In this document: positions 7,582 to 16,325 of the stretch, one piece after another
Position numbering within the stretch: position 1 is the first letter of the stretch
Layout: every line of letters begins with the position of its first letter
Source of the DNA: Cyanobacteria bacterium SBLK
GTDB taxonomy: Bacteria > Cyanobacteriota > Cyanobacteriia > Cyanobacteriales > Spirulinaceae
NCBI GenBank assembly: GCA_017746715.1
Contig: JAGHZQ010000096.1
Coordinates: 1 to 64,000, forward strand
Direction: 5' to 3'
DNA: 64,000 bases
Program-made: the position numbers and the translations under genes
The notes under the pieces: generated by a model
The model's database searches: none
The model's input: only the letters and a program-made list of their open reading frames with translations
Told to the model about the DNA's origin: nothing

Positions 7582-10500
7582 TTAGCGATCGCTATCCTCC
7601 AAACAACGTTGAAGGGTTTCGGCGAGGGTTTTAACCCCCGATGCACCCAAGATACTGAAATGATTCCCCGGTATCCAGTGGACTTCAACGGTTTTGATCA
7701 GTTGCGACCATCCTTGGGTGGAACGCCCCACGGTTGAAGTGATGCCATCTCGGGCTTGTATGAGGGTTGCTTTACCGGGATATGGGGGCAGAGAGAAAAC
7801 ATAGTTTTCAATGGCTCGCTTATGAGCCTCTGCAACATCGATCAGATTTAAAGCCTCTGGCATCCCAAAAGTCATCGGAATGAGCTCGAGTCGTTTGGCT
7901 TCTTCCAACACGTAAGGAAAGCGTTCTTCTGGGGAGAGAAGGGGTAAAACATTGTGACAATGCGTTAAATGTTTGTCAAAGAGGACAATAAATTGCTCGA
8001 CCTTCTCATTGAATTGCGGAAACTGATGTTCCGTCAGGTTGTAATAATCGGGCATATCCAGCAAACCGAGAAAAGCGACCCTCTGACCGCGTTGGTGAAG
8101 CTGTCGGGCGATTTCAAAGGCAACCAAACCGCCAAAGCACCACCCCACTAAGTAATACGGACCCTGGTAAAACCCCTGCAAGGTTTCGATATAGTAAGTT
8201 GCCATGGTTTCGATGCGATCGTGGGGAAGTTCGCCTCCTTCAAAACCCCGAGGATCGATGCCATAAACCGGGCGATCGCGATGGAGGCCATCGGCGAGTC
8301 GAACGTAAGCGAAAGCGCTCCCCCCTCCCGGATGCACGCAGAATAAAGGCGGTTGGTTTCCCGTGGCTCGTAATGGGACGAGAGGAGACCAAGGAATCGG
8401 ACTATCTTGACGGAGGAGGAGGGCTTGCCGTTCGATAGTTCCTTCTTGAAATAAAGTCGCGAGGGGAAGCGATCGCCCGAAGGTTTGCCGAATTTTACTC
8501 ATTAAGGATACCCCTAAGAGAGAATGACCGCCAACATCAAAGAAATTATCTTTCATACCGATGGCCTGAACTTGTAAGACCTCGGACCAAATTTGTGCGA
8601 GTCCTAATTCCCAACGATTGCGCGGTAGCATTCTGTCGCGATCGCTCTCCCCATTGTCAACAGGTACGGGCAAGGCCGAGCGATCGATCTTACCATTGAG
8701 AGAACGGGGCAGGCGATCTACAGGAATCCACACCGTGGGAATCATGTAATCGGGTAACTTTTGTTGGAGAAATTGTTGTAGTCGGCCATGGCTGAGGGTG
8801 GGAGAGGGAGAGACCATATAGGCTGCGAGACGTTGTTGGGGGGGATTTCCCATGAGACGAACGGCAGCCTCGCGGATGTCGGGATGCTCGACCAAGGCCG
8901 CTTCAATTTCCCCGAGTTCGATCCGAAAACCGCGCAACTTCACTTGATTGTCAATGCGTCCCAAATATTCGAGATTGCCATCAGCAAGATAGCGAGCGCG
9001 ATCGCCGGTTTTGTAGAGGCGGCGACCATGCCAAATAATAAACCCCTCGGTCGTGAGTTCCGGTTGGTTGAGATAGCCTCGGGCGACCCCCGGCCCGCCG
9101 ATATAGAGTTCCCCCGCAATGCCGACGGGGACGAGTTGCTGCCGTGAATCCAAGAGATATACGCGTGCCTCTCCTAAAGGCCGGCCGATGGGGACGCGAT
9201 CCGTGGGACTCGACGGAGAGGCTCGATAAAACGTCGCGACCACGGTTGTTTCCGTCGGCCCGTAAGTGTTGAGGGTTTCGACGGGATGGCGGTGGGGGTC
9301 TTGCTTCGTTTTGGCGCTCAGCCATTCTTGCCATTGCCGCCAAGGCGCGGGTAGAGCGCGTTCCCCCCCGATCGCGACCCATCTCAAAGTCGGGGGCAAA
9401 AAACTGTCCTCCCGCAAATCCGCCGCCAGTACGTGCCAATAGGCTGTCGGTAAGTCTAACACCGTCAGTCGGCGATCGCGACACTGCTGCCAGAATTCCT
9501 CACTCGTCGGAATTTCCTCACCTTCGCGCAATACTAAAGTCGCCCCTGCACACAAACAAGGATAAATTTCCTCGATCGCCGTATCGAAACTCAAAGCGGC
9601 GAACTGGAGTACGCGATCGCGGCGATTAATGCCATAAGTGGCGATCGCGCTGCGGACAAAACTCCCCAAGGAGCGATGTTCGACGGCCACGCCTTTAGGT
9701 CTGCCCGTCGAACCGGAAGTGTAGATAACATAAGCCAGATGATGTCCGGCAATCGGACTGTCGGGAAAATCGAGGGAAGGACTATCGAGAATCGCCTCCT
9801 CGGTATCGAGAAACAAACAATCTGCATTGAGACCGGTAAGTTTTGCGGCGAGTTTTGTTTGCGAGAGAATTAACTGAATGCGGGTTTCTGCTACAATGCC
9901 CGCAATACGCTCCTCGGGAGCATCGGGATCGATGGGAACGTAAGCTGCTCCGGCTTGGAGGATAGCCAGCATGCCGACGATCGCCTCGGGCGATCGCCTG
10001 ACACACAGTCCCACGAGAGTTTCCGAGGTCGCCCCCCGATTTTGCAGCACCCGAGCCAGTCCCTTGGACTGCTGGTATAATTCGCGGTAAGTGAGTTTTT
10101 CGTCCTCCCACTCTACGGCGATCGCTTCCGGATGGTCGATGGCACGGGCGTTAAATAAAGTGAGAACCGAGGGCGGGTCGAGGGCGGGTTCAGCCTCCCC
10201 CATCCCCCAAGAGAGGATTTGCTGCTCTTCCCTCCCTGTCAGGAGAGGAAGATGTCCGATGGTTTCCTCCGGCGAGGCCACAATCCCCCGTAACAGGGTT
10301 TGCAAATGTCCCGTCAGTCTCTCGATCGCCTCTCGATCGAAGCGATGGCGATCGTATTCCCAAATTCCCCGCAACTCCTGCTCTGTCTCGGTCAGAAATA
10401 AAGTCAGATCGAAGGTTTCTGTGGCTTGGGTGCCGGGCATTGGGGTGATGTTCAGATCGTCGATTTGCGTCGCCCCCATGGTTTGGCGTTGCAAAACGAA

Positions 10501-11772
10501 CATGACGCGAAAGAGGGGACTGTGAGAGCGATCGCGCTCGGGTTGCAGGACTTCTACCAGTTTCTCAAAGGGTAAATCCTGATGGTCTTGAGCCGCCAAG
10601 ACTTGACGGCGGACTTGACCGACAAGGGTGCGAAAGCTGGGGTTTCCCGTCAAATTGAAGCGCAGGGCGAGGGTATTGACAAAAAAGCCCAGCAATGGTT
10701 CGATTTCCTTGCGGTTGCGGCTGGCGGTGGGAATGCCAATGGTTAAATCCTCGCGATCGCTGTAGCGGTAAAGGAGGATGGCATAGGCAGTTAAAACCGT
10801 CATAAATAAGGTTGCCCCCACCGTTCGTCCCAACTGCCGCAATGCTCGAGTTAACTCCGGCACGATCTCAAAAGTATGCTGGCCGCCTCTTGCGGTTTCC
10901 TCTGGGGGTTGAGCGCAAATGCAAGGCAGTTCGAGGGGAGGAGGGAGAGATGCAAACTGTTGCTGCCAATATTTTAATTGGCGATCGAGTTCTGCCCCTT
11001 GCAACCATTGTCGCTGCCAAAGGGCATAATCGGCATATTGGATGGATAAGGGGGGTAAAGAAGATGGTTTCCCGTCACGAAAAGCGCGATACAAGGCAGA
11101 GCATTCTCGCAAAAATACCCCGTTCGACCAGCCATCAAAAACGATGTGATGAAAAGTTAGTAACAATATATGAGACTGAGGGCTCAATTTCAGGAGACAG
11201 CCTCGCATGAGGGCATCTCGAGCCAAGTCAAAGGGCTTGATTTCCTCTTGTTGCCGGCGTTGTCGGACTTCCGCAGCCCGTTCTGATGCCGTGAGATGCT
11301 GCAAATCAACTAAGGGAAGAAACCAACCCGCTTCGGGTTGGATGACCTGTTGCACTTCTCCGTCAATCTCGCAAAAATTCGTCCGGAGAATCTCATGGCG
11401 GCGGCGGATTTCCTGTAAGGCTTTCTCTAGGGCGCTTTCGTCAAGGGGACCGTCAATCTGCCAAGGACTGAAGAGATTATAATCCGTACTCGTGCCGCTT
11501 TCGAGTCGATCCAGAAACCAGAGTCGCTGTTGGGCAAAAGAGAGGGGAATTCTCTCGGGCCGGGACTGGGGTTGAATTTTGCCATCGAGGGCTTGTAGAT
11601 AGGCGATCGCTTCCGTTTTACGAGCGGATAATCGTGCTTTGAGTTCGGGGGTTAAAACGCCTTTGGGGGCATTACAGCGCAGGCGAGGAGGGTCTTCTTG
11701 TTCGCCCCCCTCGAGCCAAATGTGAATATCTGCGGTCTCGAGTTCCGCCAGCCAATCTTGGATGGGTTTCAT
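7582..11772 (-). CDS. Terminating NRPS: TubC docking - C - A - PCP - TE
   Basis: A protein of 1396 aa. Residues 1-62 are a TubC-type N-terminal docking domain (ends LTPELKARLSARKTEAIAYL). The condensation domain (~72-515) has HHIVFDG at 208-214. The adenylation domain (~530-1040) has YTSGSTGRPKG, NTYGPTETTV, YKTGDRARY and the A10 Lys in NGKIDRS. The carrier Ser is S1084 (GGHSLL). The thioesterase (~1140-1396) has GWCFGG with Cys1212 where Ser is usual (codon TGC at 8137-8139), Asp1239 (LLDMPD) and His1371 (GNHFSIL). My reading of the specificity residues is D-T-E-D-V-I-T-V-V-K, which I cannot assign to an amino acid. The ATG overlaps the stop of the PKS (ATGA). Role: adds the final residue and releases the chain by hydrolysis or cyclisation. 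Confidence 0.95.
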   Translation of the reverse strand: MKPIQDWLAELETADIHIWLEGGEQEDPPRLRCNAPKGVLTPELKARLSARKTEAIAYLQALDGKIQPQSRPERIPLSFAQQRLWFLDRLESGTSTDYNLFSPWQIDGPLDESALEKALQEIRRRHEILRTNFCEIDGEVQQVIQPEAGWFLPLVDLQHLTASERAAEVRQRRQQEEIKPFDLARDALMRGCLLKLSPQSHILLLTFHHIVFDGWSNGVFLRECSALYRAFRDGKPSSLPPLSIQYADYALWQRQWLQGAELDRQLKYWQQQFASLPPPLELPCICAQPPEETARGGQHTFEIVPELTRALRQLGRTVGATLFMTVLTAYAILLYRYSDREDLTIGIPTASRNRKEIEPLLGFFVNTLALRFNLTGNPSFRTLVGQVRRQVLAAQDHQDLPFEKLVEVLQPERDRSHSPLFRVMFVLQRQTMGATQIDDLNITPMPGTQATETFDLTLFLTETEQELRGIWEYDRHRFDREAIERLTGHLQTLLRGIVASPEETIGHLPLLTGREEQQILSWGMGEAEPALDPPSVLTLFNARAIDHPEAIAVEWEDEKLTYRELYQQSKGLARVLQNRGATSETLVGLCVRRSPEAIVGMLAILQAGAAYVPIDPDAPEERIAGIVAETRIQLILSQTKLAAKLTGLNADCLFLDTEEAILDSPSLDFPDSPIAGHHLAYVIYTSGSTGRPKGVAVEHRSLGSFVRSAIATYGINRRDRVLQFAALSFDTAIEEIYPCLCAGATLVLREGEEIPTSEEFWQQCRDRRLTVLDLPTAYWHVLAADLREDSFLPPTLRWVAIGGERALPAPWRQWQEWLSAKTKQDPHRHPVETLNTYGPTETTVVATFYRASPSSPTDRVPIGRPLGEARVYLLDSRQQLVPVGIAGELYIGGPGVARGYLNQPELTTEGFIIWHGRRLYKTGDRARYLADGNLEYLGRIDNQVKLRGFRIELGEIEAALVEHPDIREAAVRLMGNPPQQRLAAYMVSPSPTLSHGRLQQFLQQKLPDYMIPTVWIPVDRLPRSLNGKIDRSALPVPVDNGESDRDRMLPRNRWELGLAQIWSEVLQVQAIGMKDNFFDVGGHSLLGVSLMSKIRQTFGRSLPLATLFQEGTIERQALLLRQDSPIPWSPLVPLRATGNQPPLFCVHPGGGSAFAYVRLADGLHRDRPVYGIDPRGFEGGELPHDRIETMATYYIETLQGFYQGPYYLVGWCFGGLVAFEIARQLHQRGQRVAFLGLLDMPDYYNLTEHQFPQFNEKVEQFIVLFDKHLTHCHNVLPLLSPEERFPYVLEEAKRLELIPMTFGMPEALNLIDVAEAHKRAIENYVFSLPPYPGKATLIQARDGITSTVGRSTQGWSQLIKTVEVHWIPGNHFSILGASGVKTLAETLQRCLEDSDR

Positions 11773-14700
11773 AGTTCGATTTCCTCTCGTTCGCTAGTGG
11801 GAGATTCGGGGAGGGAGGAAGGGGAGAGAGATGCGACTAACTCGGCAACGGTGGGGGCTTCAAACAAACTGGCAACGGAGAGGTGGGGATGGAGAACCCG
11901 CCGCAATCGCGCGATCGCTTGAGTGGCCATGAGAGAATCTCCCCCCAAGTCGAGGAAATTATCGTGAACGCCAATGGACTCAATCCCCAAAATTTCTTCC
12001 CAAACCGCGATCGCGGTGGCTTCGGCGGCATTGCGGGGCGGCACATAGGGGACGGAGGAGTTAGGGCGCAGATGGCGGCGAGTTTTGGGGGGTTGAGGAG
12101 ATGGCGACGGGGAATCATCGTCGCGGGCAACTTTGGGGGGAAATTCCGTCAGGGGGATCGTCGAAACGAGAACGCGAGTTAAGGGTTGCGACAAAATGCG
12201 AGCGAAGGCTTCGATCCCTTCCTGGGGGGAAAGGTAATCCGGTCGCGCCTTCCGGGCTACTGCCGCCATGCCCGTATCCCGCCAGCCATACCAATCGATC
12301 GCCACGATCGAGGGAAAGGCCTCCCCCCGGCGAGAGGGGGCAAATGCGTCTAAGAAAGCATTACTCGCACAATAACCCACCTGCCCGGTAACGGGTTTCA
12401 CGGCGTTCAGACTGGAAAATAACACCCAAAAGTCTGGAGGACTATCCTGTAAAAGGGCATCTAAAACGATCGTGCCGCGAACTTTGGCGGCCATCTGTCT
12501 GTTGCTCTCCTCCTTTGTTGTCTGGTGAATCAGGCCCCCATCGGGAATCCCGGCGGCGTGAATGACCCCATCGATCGCGCCGAATTGTTGGCGAACTTTG
12601 GCGATCGCCTCGGCTGTGGCTGCGGCATCGCTGACATCTGCCTGACAGACCAATACTCGAGATCCCAAACTTTCTAAGTGGGAGAGTCGGCGGATTTTCA
12701 GGGAGATCGAATCCTCCGGAGGGTGTTCCGCCAACCATTGCGGCCAATTCTCCCGAGGGGGGAAGGGGGAACGACCGACGAAAACCAATTTCGCGGCTGT
12801 GGTTTCGGCAAGATAGCCGGCAATCTCGAGACCGATTCCCCCCAAACCTCCCGTTAGCAAATAAACGCCTTCGGGTTTGAGACGAGATCCTTCGGGAGTC
12901 GGGTGGGGAAGGGCAATGGACTCAAAACGCTGTACCCAACGATAGTCACCCCGATAAGCGATCGCGGGTTCGTCAATGGGGGCGTGCAATTCTACCAGCA
13001 GTTGGTCTATCAATCCTCGGGGGGCGATCGCGTCTCCCTTGTTGGGAAAGTCGATATCGATACTCCGACAGGCCATGTGTGGATATTCTAGGGGGATGAC
13101 TCTCACCGCACCGAGAAGCAGGGCTTTTTCTGGAGTGTTGAGTTCTCCTCCCCAGACCTCCTGCATGCCATTGGCGATCGCGGTCAATTGACAAGATCGC
13201 GATCCCTCTCTCCAAACTCGGGCGAGAAAAACAAGGCTATAAAAACTCAAATCCTGCCAGGCTTCTAAGTCCTTTAGCCTTTCTGCGAGGGTTCCTCGGG
13301 GGGGGGTTGGGCTCACGCTCCACAAATGAACGATGCGGGCGGGCAAGTTGCCCTCCTTTTCCAAGGCTTGCCGAAGAGAGCGATAGCCTGCCAATTCTCC
13401 AGGAGAGAGGCAATAGGTATCGGGAGAGAGGCGAGCAAAGCGATCGCCGGCCTCGACGGTGTAGACCCGTTCTCCTGCCGCCCCGAGCTTCTCTGCCAGA
13501 GTCGCCCCCAAGCCGCAGCGATCGAGAAAAATGAGCCAAGATTCTTGCTTGGGGGACGCTGGAGGCAGTACGGGCAGGGCAATGCGCTGCCAACTCGGCA
13601 GATAAAACCAATCTGCCGGATCGCCACTGCGGTTTGGGGGGGAGGGGACGGGAGGATTTTCTCTCTTAGGAAACTGGGGGGGATCGATCCAAAATTGCTG
13701 TCGTTCAAAAGGATAGGTGGGTAAGGGAACGCGATCGCAGTTTGCCCCAGCATAAACCCCCGACCAATCCACCGATGCGCCCCTCTGCCACAATTGTCCC
13801 AAGGCTTGCAGCATGACGGCGCGATCGGAACGGGTTTCCAGGGGATGGCGCAGGGATGTCGCGACCATTCCTCCATCTGAGGCAAGGGGATGTCGTCGGG
13901 CAAAGGTACTTAAAGTGCGACCCGGCCCTACTTCCAATAAAATCGGTTTTTCCGCTTTCCATAATTCCGCCAGTCCGGCCGCAAAGCGCACCGGACTTCG
14001 CAAATGCTGACTCCAGTAGTGGGGATCTGTTGCTTGTTCCGGGGTAATCCAAGTTCCCGTAACGCTGGAGATAAAAGGCATTTGTGGCGGGTTGAGGGGA
14101 ACGGCGGCCGCGACTCGGGCGTAGGCGGCCAGGATGGGCTCCATCATGGGAGAGTGAAAGGCGTGGGATGTATGCAGGGGACGAGATTCAATGCCGCGAT
14201 CGCTCAGTTCCCTTGCAAGAGTGGCGATCGCTTCGGGGGGTCCCGAGACGACGCAACGCTGGCTTTCATTCTCCGCCGCGATCGCGCAATCTTTGGCCAG
14301 CAGGGGTTGCAGTTCCACCCCACTCTGGGGCACCGAGAGCATGGATCCGGGGGGGAGATCCTGAATGAGGCGGCCCCGCAGTGCCAGCAGGTGCAAAACA
14401 TCTTCTAGGGCGAAAACTCCGGCCCGACAAGCTGCGACGTATTCTCCGATACTGTGACCGATGGCGCTTTGGGGAGAGATTCCCCAAGATTCCCACAACT
14501 GCATGAGGGCATATTCAACGCTAAAGATGGCGGGTTGGGCGATCGCGGTTTGCATTAACTGCTGGGTCGCCTTGTCAATGTCCTCGGGGGCGGGATAAAT
14601 TAAGGCGCGCAAATCCAATCCCAACTCGGGGGCGAGAATCTCGGCGCAGCGAGCGATCGCATCGCCAAAGACGGCTTCTTCCTCATACAATTCCCGTCCC

Positions 14701-16325
14701 ATATTGATATATTGAGATCCCTGACCCGGAAACAAAAAGATAATTGTCGGATCCGCCTCGGCGGGTTTGACCCATTCGAGGGGGGACTCGAGGGCGGAAA
14801 GAGCTTCCTCTCGAGTGGCGGCGACCCACATCTGACGATGGGAAAATGTCCGCCGTCCTTGACTCAGGGTATAAGCGATATCGGCGAGGGCAAGGTGGGG
14901 ATGTTGTTGCCAATGAGCGGCTAAATTCGCGGACATTTGCGTTAAGGCCGATGGGGTTTTGGCGGACAAAACGAGCAGTTGCGGCCTCGGGGAAGCGAGG
15001 GGAAGCGGAGGTAAACTCGGTGCTTCTTCCAAGATGACATGAGCATTCGTCCCGCCGATGCCGAAGGAACTCACTCCGGCCCGTCGGGGCGTTGTCCCTT
15101 CGGGCCAGTCTCGCAGGACGGTATTGACAAAAAAGGGACTGCCCTCCCAATCAATTTTAGGATTGGGGGTGGGGCAATGGAGGCTGGGGGGGATTTGTCC
15201 GTGTTGCAGGGCGAGGGTGGCTTTAATGAGACCGGCGATCCCGGCAGCCGTATCGAGGTGGCCGATATTGCTTTTTAAGGAAGCGATCGCGCAATACTGC
15301 TTTCGAGGGGTGGTTTGGCGAAACGCACGGGTCAGGGCGGCGATTTCAATGGGATCTCCCAACTCCGTACCGGTGCCGTGGGCTTCCACATAAGCAATAC
15401 TATCGGCACTCACTTCGGCAATGGCTTGCGCTTCGGCGATCGCTCGGGACTGCCCCGCTATACTCGGTGCCGTAAAGCCGACTTTTTGATTGCCATCGTT
15501 ATTAATAGCGGACCCTTTAATTAACGCATGGATGCGATCGCGGGCGGCGATCGCGTCTGCGGCCGGTTTGAGCAATACTACCCCGACCCCACTCCCTCCC
15601 AAGGTTCCCCTGGCTTCGGCATCAAAAGCGCGACAATGCCCGTCGGGAGAGCGAATCATGCCGGTTTGATAGAGATATCCGGATGTTTGCGGTAACTTCA
15701 GGGAAACGCCGCCGGCTAGGGCCAGATCGCACTCTCCATTCAAGAGGGCCTGACAGGCAAGGTGAACGGCCACGAGAGAAGTCGAACAAGCCGTTTGCAC
15801 GTTAACGGCCGGCCCGGTTAAATTCAGTTTGTAGGCCGCGCGCGTGGGGAGGAAGTCTTGTTCTGTTGCCAACATCAATTGGTAGTCGCTGACGGATTCT
15901 CCTAAAACGGGGTTGCGATACAGGTGCTGGAGTAAATATTGACTGGTTCCCGCTCCGGCATAGAGGCCGATGGGAGCATCGCGATGGCCGTCCGTATAGC
16001 CGGTTTGCTCTAATACCTCCCAAGCGCATTCCAAAAAGAGACGGTGTTGCGGATCTAAGATAGAGGCTTCTTTAGGAGAGAAACCAAAAAAAGCGGCATC
16101 GAAGCGATCGGCATTGTCCAGTATGGTTCCGGCACGAACGTAGTTTTCATCGGCTAAAACGGCGGGGGACACGCCAGCCGCGAGCAATTCTGCCTCGGAA
16201 AAGCGAGAGATGGATTCGACTCCATCTCTCAGATTCTGCCAAAATTCCTCGAGGGAATTTGCCCCTGGAAAGCGGCCGCTCATGCCGATAATGGCAATAT
16301 CCGACTCTTTAATCGCGTTCATCAT
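11769..16325 (-). CDS. Type I modular PKS: KS - AT - KR - ACP
   Basis: A protein of 1518 aa from the ATG at 16325 (a second ATG follows at once); AAGGAGG lies 6 bp before it. The frame extends to 16547 but that part is inside the upstream NRPS. KS ~8-435: Cys180 (TACSTSL), His316 (EAHGTGT), His356 (SNIGHL). AT ~527-810: GQGSQY, GHSIGEY with Ser625, and HAFH at 721-724, the malonyl-CoA signature. KR ~900-1400: GGLGGIG at 1159-1165, Ser1304, Tyr1318, Asn1322; the B-type LDD motif is not clear (PDG). ACP: Ser1464 (GGDSLM). No DH, ER or methyltransferase. It extends the peptidyl chain from the upstream NRPS with one malonate and reduces the ketone, giving a beta-hydroxy (statine-like) unit. The start overlaps the NRPS stop by 17 bp. 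Confidence 0.95.
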   Translation of the reverse strand: MMNAIKESDIAIIGMSGRFPGANSLEEFWQNLRDGVESISRFSEAELLAAGVSPAVLADENYVRAGTILDNADRFDAAFFGFSPKEASILDPQHRLFLECAWEVLEQTGYTDGHRDAPIGLYAGAGTSQYLLQHLYRNPVLGESVSDYQLMLATEQDFLPTRAAYKLNLTGPAVNVQTACSTSLVAVHLACQALLNGECDLALAGGVSLKLPQTSGYLYQTGMIRSPDGHCRAFDAEARGTLGGSGVGVVLLKPAADAIAARDRIHALIKGSAINNDGNQKVGFTAPSIAGQSRAIAEAQAIAEVSADSIAYVEAHGTGTELGDPIEIAALTRAFRQTTPRKQYCAIASLKSNIGHLDTAAGIAGLIKATLALQHGQIPPSLHCPTPNPKIDWEGSPFFVNTVLRDWPEGTTPRRAGVSSFGIGGTNAHVILEEAPSLPPLPLASPRPQLLVLSAKTPSALTQMSANLAAHWQQHPHLALADIAYTLSQGRRTFSHRQMWVAATREEALSALESPLEWVKPAEADPTIIFLFPGQGSQYINMGRELYEEEAVFGDAIARCAEILAPELGLDLRALIYPAPEDIDKATQQLMQTAIAQPAIFSVEYALMQLWESWGISPQSAIGHSIGEYVAACRAGVFALEDVLHLLALRGRLIQDLPPGSMLSVPQSGVELQPLLAKDCAIAAENESQRCVVSGPPEAIATLARELSDRGIESRPLHTSHAFHSPMMEPILAAYARVAAAVPLNPPQMPFISSVTGTWITPEQATDPHYWSQHLRSPVRFAAGLAELWKAEKPILLEVGPGRTLSTFARRHPLASDGGMVATSLRHPLETRSDRAVMLQALGQLWQRGASVDWSGVYAGANCDRVPLPTYPFERQQFWIDPPQFPKRENPPVPSPPNRSGDPADWFYLPSWQRIALPVLPPASPKQESWLIFLDRCGLGATLAEKLGAAGERVYTVEAGDRFARLSPDTYCLSPGELAGYRSLRQALEKEGNLPARIVHLWSVSPTPPRGTLAERLKDLEAWQDLSFYSLVFLARVWREGSRSCQLTAIANGMQEVWGGELNTPEKALLLGAVRVIPLEYPHMACRSIDIDFPNKGDAIAPRGLIDQLLVELHAPIDEPAIAYRGDYRWVQRFESIALPHPTPEGSRLKPEGVYLLTGGLGGIGLEIAGYLAETTAAKLVFVGRSPFPPRENWPQWLAEHPPEDSISLKIRRLSHLESLGSRVLVCQADVSDAAATAEAIAKVRQQFGAIDGVIHAAGIPDGGLIHQTTKEESNRQMAAKVRGTIVLDALLQDSPPDFWVLFSSLNAVKPVTGQVGYCASNAFLDAFAPSRRGEAFPSIVAIDWYGWRDTGMAAVARKARPDYLSPQEGIEAFARILSQPLTRVLVSTIPLTEFPPKVARDDDSPSPSPQPPKTRRHLRPNSSVPYVPPRNAAEATAIAVWEEILGIESIGVHDNFLDLGGDSLMATQAIARLRRVLHPHLSVASLFEAPTVAELVASLSPSSLPESPTSEREEIEL

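Noticed and set aside
13313..13903. Long open frames antisense to the PKS and NRPS genes
   Set aside because: They mirror high-GC codon use of the real genes and encode Arg/Pro-rich nonsense without motifs.
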